DNA of 64,000 nucleotides. Source: Torreya grandis. Taxonomy: Eukaryota > Streptophyta > Pinopsida > Cupressales > Taxaceae. The notes under the pieces are model-generated. The model ran no database searches. It saw nothing but the letters and a program-made list of their open reading frames with translations, and had not been told where the DNA came from. Made by a program: the position numbers and the translations under genes. Where the stretch lies: assembly GCA_037957365.1 (NCBI GenBank), contig JARHVA010004250.1, forward strand, positions 552,001 through 616,000, given 5' to 3'. Shown here in pieces: positions 49,840 through 59,899 of the stretch; the first letter of the stretch is position 1, and each line of letters opens with the position of its first letter.

Positions 49840-52047
49840 GTTATTCCCATATCTTTATGTCCTTATAGGACTAAACTTCCTCTATGATCTTGTTATGCCT
49901 TAATTGCCCTTCTGGATTGACCCCCTCAATATGTTTTTGGGCTACATTCTGGCTTGATTTACTGGTCTTGACTGCATCAACAATTTAAGCAGATATATAA
50001 AATTCTTGGAATTCCTTTGTAACTTGATTATGCTCCACCATGGCAAATAGTCCACTTGAAAGTGTAGACTGGTCATCAACCTTAGCTATCTTGGGTTTCC
50101 ACTTATTGTCTTATCTTCTTTCTTGTATTATATAGGCCTCAAATTTCTTGTTTTGTCTTCAGAAATCATGCTTATAGTAATTTTTAATATGACCAAACTT
50201 ATGACAATTGAAACATATTATCCCTCTAGATGAAAACATACCATGAGCCATACCTCTTTTCTGATGGTTTTCCTCATAGTTCCATGTAAATTCATTCTTG
50301 AAGGGCCTTCGATAATGCCTTGATCTATGACCAAATTGGTTACATGAATAAAAATAACCATTGAAAGGATTAGCATACCTTATGTTATTAGATTTTATGA
50401 TAGTATTGACCTTTGTTCTATCAACACCCTCATTATTTTGTTGATTTTTGACCTTTTTTTTATCACATTAGTGTCTTTCTCTTGATCTCCAATGAAGCCA
50501 AGACCTGTTTTATCACTAAAATCCTTTTGACTACATAGAATATCATCTAGATCATTGGTACTATTTTCAAACTTCATAAAGGACTTGACCTTATTTTATG
50601 ATTATTTAATTTATCTCTCAAGGAGTTTACTTCAGATACATACCTTGCACATTCTTCTCCTTTTGATTCTAGGCTTGCAATCATAATTTCATATTGATTA
50701 TCCACCTATTTGACTATTGCCTCTTGTTCCTTGGAGTTGTTTCTTAGTCTAGATTCAAACAAGTTGATTTTATTTTAATAATATTTGATAAAATATCTCA
50801 TCACCCTATTATTCTTATTTACCATCCTTAGTTCTTATAGATTATTCATAAACTCATCCTCATGATCTACCTCATATCCTTCATCTAATGCAAACAACAT
50901 CTCCAATTAATATGGATTCTTATATATTTGAGCATCTTGTTTCTTCAGCCATGAAGAGAACCTCATTAAAATCAAGACCATCACCTTCATGATCACTCTC
51001 TAAATCACTTCTCTTAGTCTCATCAGATGAGTTGCAATATTCCTTGGTGTAAATCCTTCTTTTCTTTTTGAAGAACCTTTTCTTATTGTCATATATTCTA
51101 AAGTTTTTATGGCTCTTATTAGATTTATAATAATTTATATCAGCATCATGATATTCATCATGCTCTACATCATCCTTTGTATTATGTATATGGGACATTT
51201 TTTAGCAAATTATCCAATCTCTCCACAATCAAACCATTAAAAGAGCAATTTTCCCTTGTATTTGCCTAAACCTATCTTCAATTTCCTTGTAAAAACTATC
51301 AACTCATCATCATCATCAATATATAACTCATAATTATCTTTAACATTCTTACCTTATGACTTATTCTCTTTTGGATTCTTTTATTTCTTAAATGTATCTT
51401 CCTTATTCGTTTGTCTTCATTCACTTATCCTCATTTCATAGGTTTTTAACGTTCCATGAAGCCCATCCATCTCTATCTTGTCTAGATCCTATATTTATTT
51501 AACAACACATACTTTGGAATCAAATTTTAGATTTAGATACCTTAAAACCATTTAAACAATATTAGTCTCTTTTAACTATTTTTTAATACCTATTAGGATG
51601 TTGACCACTTCATCAACCCTCAATAAGTAGGCTACAATGGCCTCATATTCATTCATCTTTAGACTTTCAGATTATCTTCTATGGGTTTTAAACTTGGCCA
51701 ATTTGACATTTGAGTCTCCCTCATGAATAGTTCTCAACTTATCCCAAATTTATTTAGTATATATATAATGCATTACCTTCATAATTTCTATCTCTAATAG
51801 GCCACACATCAGACCATTCATTACTTTTGAGTTATTGTCACTAGACTTATTACCTATTGCATCTATGGGATGAATAGGGGGTGCAATGTACCCATATAAC
51901 ACTAATTTACAAACATCATGTACATATTGGATCCATGGGAGGATAAATTATACATGTACTCATCCTAACACTCTAAAAGGCATAATTAGATCCATTAAAC
52001 AATGAATCTTTGCTTGTAGAAAAACCACCTTGTGCTTGACTAGCCAT
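49840..52047 (-). pseudogene. Copia-type gag of copy B, decayed
   Basis: Start ATG at 52,047-52,045 reads MASQAQGGFSTSKDSLFNGSN. The capsid is in pieces around 51.9-51.4 kb. A 92-codon open stretch at 51,198-50,920 holds the acidic linker (YTKEYCNSSDE, DEVLFMAEE-like). A Glu/Lys/Leu coiled coil follows. The two C-terminal knuckles lie near 50,350-50,160 (YSCNQFGHRSRHY, last Cys to Tyr; CFNCHKFGHIKNYY). The C-terminus reads KIIEEV before a stop near 49,860. The upstream knuckle near 51,225 reads DCGEIG.FAKKC. It complements copy A, since different residues are damaged in each. Confidence 0.78.
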
Positions 52048-52103
52048 CTTAACTTGTTTAGAATATCCTTTAGGTTTTAAGACATCCTTTAAAGGACATA
52101 CTA

Positions 52104-52111
52104 TGATACCC
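52104..52111 (-). other. Primer-binding site of copy B
   Basis: The minus strand reads GGGTATCATAG, one base from the TGGTATCA of an initiator-tRNA PBS, at the same place relative to gag as in copy A. Confidence 0.6.
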
Positions 52112-52112
52112 T

Positions 52113-52591
52113 CTAGGGGAAAAAAACCCATTGATTCAAAATTTTGACTACTATCATATAAGCAATGAATAAACCTTTTAATAAGGCACTAACCCCACAA
52201 TGATTACCAAACCCTCACTAGCCAAACACTAACTCAACTAGTGATTTTAACAAGATTAAACCTACAAGGAGGCTCTAAGATCCTAGGAAACTAAACACCA
52301 AATAAAATACCTTGAATATTTGATTACCCTTGGACACATATTTATTACACAAATGAATATAACCTCCTATATTTTCTCTTCTCACACTTCTTTTTCTCTC
52401 AAATAGCTTATTAAGCCTTCTTACTCAATTAGCCCTTCTCCTTGGAAGAATTAGATAAAATGAACTTGCTCAATTCCTATATAAACATAGTTAAATAACA
52501 TTTTAATATTCAACTCATCTCTCTAATGATACTTAAGCCCTTAACCTATTCTCCAAAACTTTATATCCTTATCTCAATAGCTCAATACTCT
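52113..52591 (-). repeat. 5' LTR end of gag-only copy B
   Basis: The reverse complement aligns with 34,110-34,755 of copy A (AGTTAGAGTATTGAGCTATTGA; ACTAGTTGAGTT.GTG). It stops at the target site of the copia insertion. Confidence 0.75.
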
Positions 52592-52596
52592 AACTC
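52592..52596 (+). other. Target-site duplication, left (AACTC)
   Basis: AACTC directly before the 5' LTR, repeated directly after the 3' LTR at 57,358-57,362. Confidence 0.9.
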
Positions 52597-53231
52597 TATT
52601 GAGTTGTGGAGCTAAAAGCTTCAATGAATGTGCAAATGTGGAGGTTGCTAGGTTACATAGTAACTGACATTGGTCAGGCCAACTGACATTGGTTATCTCT
52701 AGCTACATAGTAACCAACATTGATTATGGTCAGCCAACATCGGTCACCTGTGTGTTTCCAAAATTGTTCTAATTTTAGATGAACAGTTAGTTTGCATGTA
52801 AAGACTAATTTTAGTCTTGAGTCTATGTTTGTAATTATTGTTTGGTTTGGGTTATATTTAAGAGACCCATGGGGATGTATTGTAATCAGAGTAGGCAACA
52901 ATGGTTGAGTTGATTGTCACTTGGAAGGTAGGCAACAACAACCATTGGGTTGATTGTCACTGGAGGGAACAACTCAGTGTTTGAGTTGATTGTAATTGAT
53001 TGAGAGAGAGATAACTCTTGAGGGAGAATTAATGTACACCCAAGAGGTGTGGGAAGAAGATATTTCTTCATTGTATTTCCTTCTATAAGAGTTTAATACA
53101 AGATTGGTTATTTCTCGTATCTCCTATTCTTTGTTATTTATGATTTCTAGTTACTTATTACTTCTGGTTTAATTATGTATTTAGTTGCTTATATAAAGGT
53201 AATCAATTGTAATATATGGAGGATCCTAACA
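52597..53231 (+). repeat. 5' LTR of the copia element
   Basis: Starts TATTGAGTTGTGG (canonical TG changed to TA) and ends GGATCCTAACA. It contains several AACTGACATTGGTCAGG-like words near 52,660-52,745. The 3' LTR has one extra ~20-bp word of this motif. Confidence 0.92.
52853..52862 (+). promoter_or_regulatory. Candidate TATA box in the 5' LTR
   Basis: TATATTTAAG lies in the middle of the LTR, where a copia promoter is expected. The 3' LTR has TCCATTTAAG at the same place. Inferred from position and motif only. Confidence 0.35.
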
Positions 53232-53233
53232 AT

Positions 53234-53250
53234 TGGTATTAGAGATAGGT
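53234..53250 (+). other. Primer-binding site (initiator Met tRNA)
   Basis: TGGTATTAGAGATAGGT lies 2 bases after the 5' LTR and matches TGGTATCAGAGC with two changes. Confidence 0.85.
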
Positions 53251-53333
53251 TCACTAACAAGTGGTAGAGTGGGTTAGTGTTTGTTGATTACAGGTTCACT
53301 CATAGGGGTTTCTGTTTGAGTGGGAGTAAAGCA

Positions 53334-54311
53334 ATGGCACGAGAAAGTAAACTAAGAATGGAGAAATTCAATGGCAAGAATTATCAATTATAAAGGATGT
53401 AGATAGAGGATTATCTATATTAGAAAGATCTGTACTTACCATTGGGTGGGGTTTCAAGTAAGCCCACATATATGCAAGATGAAGAATGGAATGTTATTGA
53501 TAGAAAGGCTTTGGGATCTATAAGGTTGAGCCTGGCATCATCTGTGATTTCTAGCTTATCACAGGCAAAGACAATGGTAGAGTTAATGGATACTTTGGCA
53601 TATTTATATGAAAAACCCTCAGCTTTGAATAAGGTATTTCTTATGAAGCAATTATTTAATTTGCAAATGCAAGAAGGTGGATCGGTATATAGTCATCTTA
53701 GTGATTTCCATGGATTAGTAAATCAATTAATTTTAGTCAAAGTAGTTTTTTATGATGAAATTAATGATCTCTTAATCTTATGCTCTTTACCTAAAAGTTG
53801 GCACAATTTGGTAATGGCAGTTAGTAATACTGCATCTACTTCAAATATCTTGAAAGTTGATGATGTTGTTAGTGTAATCTTGAATGAAGAAATTCAGAGG
53901 AAAAGTATAGGGGAAACATCAAGTAATGCTTTAAGTGTTGAAAGCAAGGGAAAGCAAAGAGAGAAGGGCAAGCAAGGAAAATCAAGGTCAAAGATAGGAA
54001 GTAGATCCAAATCTAGAAATGGAGGTATAACATGTTGGAATTGTGGAAAGAAAGGGCATGCAAAGAAAGATTGTTGGTTGGTAGAAGATCAGCATGAAGG
54101 AAATAAAGAAGCAAATGATGTAGGTATTATTGCACAGGATGCTCTTATATTTTCCTTGGATAAAGTAGAATCATGGGTTTTAGATTCTAGTGCCTCTTTC
54201 CATGCAACCCCAAATAGAGAATTTTTTTATGATTATGTCCATGGAGACTTTGGAAAAGTTTATTTATGGGATGGTGAGCCTTGTCAAATTGTTGGCAAAG
54301 CAAAAGTGTAG
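53334..54311 (+). pseudogene. Copia gag and protease start, decayed
   Basis: The start at ATG 53,334 (MARESKLRMEKFNGKNYQL) is chosen because it is in frame with everything downstream. Three stops follow within 80 bases at Trp/Gln positions, then 289 codons are open from 53,442 to 54,311. Domains in the open part: UBN2-type capsid (LMKQLFNLQMQEGGSVYSHL, residues 67-86), a basic linker (residues 165-195), a CCHC knuckle CWNCGKKGHAKKDC (residues 198-211), and the protease box WVLDSSASFHAT (residues 245-256), where the DSG triad reads DSS. The capsid packages element RNA. The frame continues through a TAG at 54,309. Confidence 0.88.
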
Positions 54312-54893
54312 CTGAAATTGCATAATGGCAACACATGGGTGTTGAAGGATGTCATGCATGTACTCATCCTGAAGAGGAATCTGATTTCTACAAGAAAGTT
54401 GGGTGATAAGGGTTGCATAATAACTCTCACAATTGAATCTTGGAAAGTTTCCAAGGGTGAACTTGTATTAGTAAGAGGTAAGAAAGTAGGTACACTTTAT
54501 CTATCTACTTGTATTACTGATTCTCCTTTTGTTTTATCTACTTCAGCTATAAATGTAAAGATGGGGCATTGTAGGCTTGGTCACATGAGTGAGAAGAGAA
54601 TGGATGTTCTTAAGTCAAATGGTAAGCTTTCAGATTTGATAGATCTATATTTTTGTGAGCACTATATTTTTGGGAAACAAGAGAAAGTGAGGTTTCTCAA
54701 AACTGGGTCAACAAAGAAGAAGCACAAGTTGGAGCTTGTTCACATAAATGTGTTGGGACCAGCTCAGGGAGCTTCTATTGGAGGATCACAGTGTTATGTT
54801 TCTTTCATTAATGATGCTACAAGAAAGGTATGGGTTTATTTCATAAAGAGGAAATCTAATGTTTTTGACACATTTAAGAAATGGAAAGCCTAG
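54312..54893 (+). pseudogene. Copia protease end and integrase N-terminal half, decayed
   Basis: Same frame as gag: 191 codons open from 54,318. It shows the gag-pre-integrase/zinc region (GHCRLGHMSEKRMDVLKSNG, FCEHYIFGKQ, where the second Cys of C-x2-C is Tyr). The start of the integrase core follows: LELVHINVLGPAQGASIGG, with the first catalytic Asp read as Asn, and YVSFINDATRKVWVYF. After FDTFKKWKA and a TAG, the rest of the core (second Asp and Glu) is missing and the frame passes directly to the tandem-repeat linker. Confidence 0.88.
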
Positions 54894-55415
54894 GTTTTTA
54901 AGGAGAAGGTGATGGACAGTGATCAATTCAAGAGGCTGAATAATTTTGAGTAGGGCAATGTTGATTTGGACAAGGTTATGATCCAAAATGAGCTCATAGG
55001 TAAAAATCATCACTCACAAGAAAACACAGACATTGACGTTAGTTAGGTAGAGACTAACATCGATCAGGCAAGAACTAACATCAATCTGGTGAAGACCAAA
55101 GTAAGTGATGTTGGGCAGGTGGAAACTAATATCAGTCAGGTGAGAATCAATGTCGATCAGGTCGGTTAGGTGGAACTGACATTGGTTGGGTGTAGATTGA
55201 GAGATGATCGGGATCGGTCACTGTTGGAATGAAATTTGGGTAGACAACAAGTTATCAATGATTCTCAAATGCCCATGAGGAGGTCTAAAAGGGTAAGTAA
55301 ACCTCAAATTCATTATTCCCCTTCTTTATACTACTTATTGCTCACTGATGGTGGAAAACTAGGAAGTTTTGAAGAGGCAATGCAGGTAAAATCCACGAAA
55401 TAGTGGGAACATGGC
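54894..55415 (+). pseudogene. Copia linker between integrase and RT with 21-bp tandem repeats
   Basis: Still in the polyprotein frame: 174 codons with about five stops. After a short segment (FKEKVMDSDQFKR) comes a run of 7-residue repeats: VETNIDQ, ARTNINL, VKTKVSD, VETNISQ, VRINVDQ, VELTLVG. Then the standard integrase-RT linker resumes with MPMRRSKRVSKPQIHYSPS and the EEAMQVKST part of RT. The deleted integrase core would lie before the repeats. Confidence 0.8.
55047..55196 (+). repeat. 21-bp tandem repeats, in frame, related to an LTR motif
   Basis: Units of the type GAGACTAACATCGATCAGGCA recur about six times with 3-base or 9-base interruptions. The words AACATCGATCAGG and GACATTGGTTGGG closely resemble AACATTGGTTAGG/GACATCGGTCA words in both LTRs of the same element. 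Confidence 0.8.
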
Positions 55416-56609
55416 ATGAATGAGGAAATTGATTCCTTGGAAGAGAACCAAATGTGGGATTTGGTAGAGTTTCTAGCCAAAAAGAAAGCACTAAAAAATG
55501 AATGGATTTATAGGTTAAAGAAAGGAGAGAATGGACAAGTGAGACATAAGGCTAGGTTATATGGTCTTGAGAAAGCTCCAGGACAATGTTATTTGAGGTT
55601 TGCTAGGTTTATGACAAAGCATGGCTTTAGTAAATGTCAATCTAACCATTGTGTTTATTTTACCAGATTGGATAATAGTAGTTACATTATCCTGTTACTG
55701 TATGTAGATGATATGCTTGTTGCAGGTTCATACATGCAAGGAATTACTGAGCTAAAGGTAAAATTAGTTCACACATTTGCCATGAAGGATTTAGGAGCAA
55801 CAATCCTTGGCATGAGTATTTCTAGAGATAGGAAAAATCACAGGTTGATTTTGTCTTAAGAGGATTATGTGAATAAGGTAGTGGAGAGGTTTAATATGCA
55901 CGATGCAAAACTGGTGAGCACACCTATGGTTGGATAGTTCAATCTGAGCAAAGAACAATGTCCTAAATCATATGATGAGGTTGAGTAAATGGTATGTACT
56001 AGACCTGATATTGCCCAAGTAGTGGGAGTTGTCAGCAAGTTTATGGCCAATCCAAGAAAAAAGCACTGGAAAATAGTTTAGTGGATTCTCAGATATCTGA
56101 GAGGGACTAGCAGTAGGCATTTATGCTATGTAGGGTCAAACACTTCTCTACATGGGTGTGTAGATTTAGATATGGCAGGTGACTTAGATGGCAAGAGAAG
56201 CACCATAGGATATGTGTTCATTTTTGGTGGAATAGTGGTTAGCTAGATTTCAAAGTTGCAAAAGGTTGCTGCCCTATCTACTACAGAGGCAGAATACATT
56301 ATAGTCATAGAGGCTAGTAAGGAAATGATATGGATGACTCGGTTCATGGAAGAGTTGGGAAAGGAGAAAGAGAGTTGCAAATTGTATAGTGATAGTCAAA
56401 GAGCAATTCATTTGGCAAAGGATTCATCTTTTCATTCAAGAACCAAACATATACAGTTTAGGTACCACTTCATTAGACATGTATTGGAGGATGGTCAGTT
56501 GAAGCTAGAACATATCCATATAGATAAGAACCCTAATGATATGCTAACAAAGCTGGTAACAAAGGAGAAGTTGAATCTTCATTCAACTTTTATTGGTCTT
56601 CAAGATTGA
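55416..56609 (+). pseudogene. Copia reverse transcriptase and RNase H, shortened, decayed
   Basis: 147 codons are open from 55,416: MNEEIDSLEENQMWDLVE, NEWIYRLKKGENGQVRHKARL, then an abrupt join to YGLEKAPGQCYLRFARFM, a loss of roughly 75 residues including the first catalytic Asp region. The active-site LLLYVDDMLVAG is intact near 55,700. Past a TAG at 55,857 it continues in frame (EDYVNKVVERFNM, STPMVG, RPDIAQVVGVVSKFM) to the RNase H part, open at 56,256-56,609: LSTTEAEYIIVIEASKE, LYSDSQRAIHLAKD and HIQFRYHFIRHVL, ending with a natural stop. All lies in the gag frame. Confidence 0.9.
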
Positions 56610-56690
56610 ACTTGAAGATGGAGAAATGAGCCAGAAACAAATTAGAGGATGTTGATGTATAGGTATAGGTATAGGTGCAGCTATTTATCT

Positions 56691-56703
56691 CCAAGTGGGA
56701 GAT
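56691..56703 (+). other. Polypurine tract
   Basis: CCAAGTGGGAGAT immediately precedes TGTTGAG of the 3' LTR; AAGTGGGAGA is the usual copia form. Confidence 0.85.
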
Positions 56704-57357
56704 TGTTGAGTTGTGGAGCTAAAAGCTTCATTGAATGTGCAAATGTGGAGGTTGCTGGTTTACACAATAACCAACATTGGTTAGGCCAACTGACATTAGT
56801 TATCTCTAGCTACATAGTAACCAGCATCAGTTATGGTCAGCTAGAATCGGTCAGATAGGAATCGACATCGGTCACCTGTGTGTTTCCAGAACTGTTCTAA
56901 TTTTAGATGAACAGTTAGTTTGGATGTAAAGTTTAATTTTAGTCTTGAGTTTGTGTTTCTAATTATTGTTTGGTTTGGGTTCCATTTAAGAGACCCATGG
57001 GGTTGTATTGTAATCATAGTAGGCAACAATGGTTGAGTTGATTGTCACTTGGAAGGTAGGCAACAATAACCATTGGGTTGATTATCACTGGAGGGAACAA
57101 CTCAGTGTTTGAGTTGATTTTAATTGATTGAGAGAGAGAACTCTTGAGGGAGAATTATTGTGCACCCAAAAAGTGTGGGAAGAAAAGATTTATTCATTGT
57201 ATTTCCTTTTGAAAGAGTTTAATACAAGATTGGTTGTTTCTCGTATCTCCTATTCTTTGCTATTTCTGATTTCTAGTTACTTATTACTTCTAGTTTAATT
57301 TTGTGTTTAGTTGCTTATACAAAGTTAATCAATTGTACTCAATGGAGGATCCTAACA
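56704..57357 (+). repeat. 3' LTR of the copia element
   Basis: Starts TGTTGAGTTGTGG and ends GGATCCTAACA. It is 19 bp longer than the 5' LTR because of an extra GGTCAGATAGGAATCGACAT-like word near 56,850-56,870. Confidence 0.92.
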
Positions 57358-57362
57358 AACTC
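57358..57362 (+). other. Target-site duplication, right (AACTC)
   Basis: Identical to 52,592-52,596. Confidence 0.9.
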
Positions 57363-57747
57363 ATCAAAATAGCCTATTTTGAAAGGGATGAGGGGAAGGA
57401 CATAATTTTCATGATATCTTGACATATTATAGCATGAAATTAAGAATAATTAGGTCTACCTTTTAAATAATAATAACATACCATTAGAATCACCATGTGA
57501 TTATATTAATTCAAAAGAATGGAAAAGACCAATAATATCACCTAAATACCAATCTTTGATAATATTTAAACACTTGAACTACTCAAACCACTAGATTTGA
57601 TCTTTGGAGTCACCATGGTGTTGAAAAGGTTTCCCTAAATGGTAATATGCACTTAAAAACACACCAAAATACTTTAATGGATGATTTAAGGATCATTAAA
57701 TTGTGTCCCATCGAGCATGCCAAAAACTATTGTCACACAAACTTTGC
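57363..57747. other. Junction between gag-only LTR remnant and second Tat-like gypsy copy
   Basis: The first ~20 bases (minus AGGCTATTTTGATGAGTT) resemble the LTR of copy A around 34,095-34,112; after that the sequence is unassigned. The minus-strand reading has some coding flavour (HHGDSKDQI.WFE), but I cannot place it. Confidence 0.35.
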
Positions 57748-59865
57748 ACCTATTGAATCTGAAGAATTGGTTCATTTGCACAATGGTAACATACCCAAGG
57801 TTGTGGGACCCTTTCTCTCATTGGTATGAACCTTTATATAATGTTTACTTCCTTCTATTCTAGGTATATAAATTTAATACCAATGCATATACCTAAAGAG
57901 TAGAAAGGTAAATCCACCATTAATCTAAACCTAAAATTTTGAGGGAAAAGGAAGGGAGAAGGTAAGAGAGTACTAAATTACTTAAGGTTGATGCACCAAT
58001 AATAGAGAGAGCACCCCTATTGCCTTATTGAACACACTACACATTCTAAAGAATTAGATAATATCACATAAACTTCACCAAGGACACTCCAAATGCATAA
58101 GTATTTTATATAGAAGCATGTGAACATAGTGAAGCATTGAGAGGGAAGAATTTTATCCATAGACAAAGAATACATAGTCTCAAGCATGTATAGAATATAA
58201 ACTACAAATAAATTCCAAGTTCTACATAGAGGTTTTGGGAATGGACAATAATGAGAGGAATGAACATTACCCATAGACAAAGATCAACAAACATAAATAA
58301 CACATAGAATACAATAATAATGAAGGGAGGTGAAATCAATTTTCATTAAAATTCAAGGATCAACTAATAGAGGTGATCCTAGAGGGAAAATTTTCACATC
58401 ATTTTTGTGCGAAAAAACTCCTCCCTTCATAATGATAAATCTACCTGCTTATATAGGTAATTAGAGAGCTCATGGTCATTACTCAACCTCACCCACTATT
58501 GGGGTAGTTAAAATATTAAAAGGATGATTAGAAGAGTGGTTAAGATATTTTTGAGAAAATAAAGTGTTACCATGCTATTAATTTTAGAAGTGATGCCTAA
58601 TGTTAGTAGTCACCTTTGCATTAAAGCTCAGACTTGCCAAATCAATACATTATTCCAGCTGCAACATTGACCAATTTTTAATCATATATTTATCCAATTT
58701 TAAATTAAAATCATTAAAAATATGGAGAAAATATAATTATAATGTAACCATAAACATATAAAATTAAGTTGTAGATCAAAAGATATGGCTAAAAACCCAA
58801 CATGCAGTCGCATCAACACCTTTAGAACATAGAAAAATGGAAAATCGTAGAGCAAGAAATGAGAAAAACCCATAATATCTTATATTTATAGAAAAATATT
58901 GAAAATATTCTCAAAATATTAATTTTAATTTATTTTAAATGATCAAATTAAATCTTACAAACTTCCCTTTGAGTGTTTTTTGGTGAAAATTTGGTTGTGA
59001 TAAAACTTCCTAGGAGGGTTACTTCACACCATCATAACTTTTCACTGGAAATTCCTAAAAATATGAAACTAATAGCATTACCTTATCATGCCATTATGGT
59101 AATACCATAATTTTTTATGTAATTTATAATTAATTTGGCTATGAAAAAATTGGATTCAAAATTCCACACTGGATAGATTTAACAACTGAGAGAGGACAAA
59201 ATGACCAAGTAAAAATCAATATAAAAGCTGATTTTGATGGCTATGCATTCTCCTTATTATACCTAATATTTGTTCACTATATTTAAAATTTAACTATAAT
59301 GATATTTTTATATCACAATGATGAATTTATAAAATATTTTACCTCCTTTACCCCCTAAAAATGAGATTAAAATGTGCACACTGGCCAAATCTAAAAACTA
59401 GAAACATAAAAATTTGACCAAGTAATAATCAACTCAAAATCCAATTTTTAACCCCACGTAGTTTTCATGTTGGAGACAATTTTATGAAAATTTATTGAAT
59501 TTATAATTTTTACCATATTTGGATATCATCATGATAATTTTTCAGGTGATTTGTCTTCATTTGGCTCTACGAAATGTGTTTGAAAAGTGTTGTGTAGGTT
59601 GATTTAGCAATTAGAAAGACAAAAATCTGTGTAATGGGTAGTTTTCATGACTATGATATTTTCAAATGAGGAGTAATTATCTGTAAATACCTTAACCATT
59701 ATAATACCCTCACATTTTAATACCATCTTGCAAGTATTTTAAGAGAAATAAATGTGATTTAGCCCTACAATATTTTTCCTAAAAATCATTGTGGAAGCTG
59801 ATTTGGTGTGGAGAGTTTTGATTTTTCCATAAGAGATCAAGGTGACTTGAAGATTAAATAGGAAA
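57748..59865 (-). repeat. ~2.1-kb block shared with the 18.9-24.9 kb element
   Basis: Matches 18,876-19,465 plus 23,534-24,905 along its length with many substitutions. The reading frame is lost throughout. TATATAAGC on the minus strand at 58,448-58,456 aligns with TATATAAGG in the other copy, which suits an LTR promoter. Its position between protease linker and RT (as judged from both copies together) also suits an intron-like spacer of the kind known in Ogre elements of the Tat lineage. Confidence 0.7.
58448..58456 (-). promoter_or_regulatory. Candidate TATA box conserved in the shared block
   Basis: CTATATAAGC on the minus strand, conserved in sequence and position in the other copy (near 23,643-23,655). 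Inference from motif and conservation only. Confidence 0.3.
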
Positions 59866-59899
59866 TATCATCTATAATAATAATAAAATAATTAAAATA

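Larger units (their letters stand above)
46936..52591 (-). mobile_element. Gag-only copia-type LTR element, copy B (inverted)
   Basis: 3' LTR 46,936-49,305, internal region 49,306-52,112, 5' LTR from 52,113, interrupted at 52,592 by a copia insertion. About 20 more LTR-like bases follow the insertion, after which the element is truncated. Same gag, knuckles, 3' region and absence of pol as copy A. Confidence 0.78.
52597..57357 (+). mobile_element. Ty1/copia retrotransposon, complete ends, internally shortened
   Basis: It has 635- and 654-bp LTRs, a 5-bp TSD, PBS, PPT and one gag-protease-integrase-RT-RNase H frame in copia order. It is inserted in the LTR of gag-only copy B and is the youngest insertion by nesting. 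By eye the LTRs differ at roughly 50 positions, so it is not new. Two in-frame deletions (integrase core and RT N-terminal part) and more than ten stops make it non-autonomous. Confidence 0.92.
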
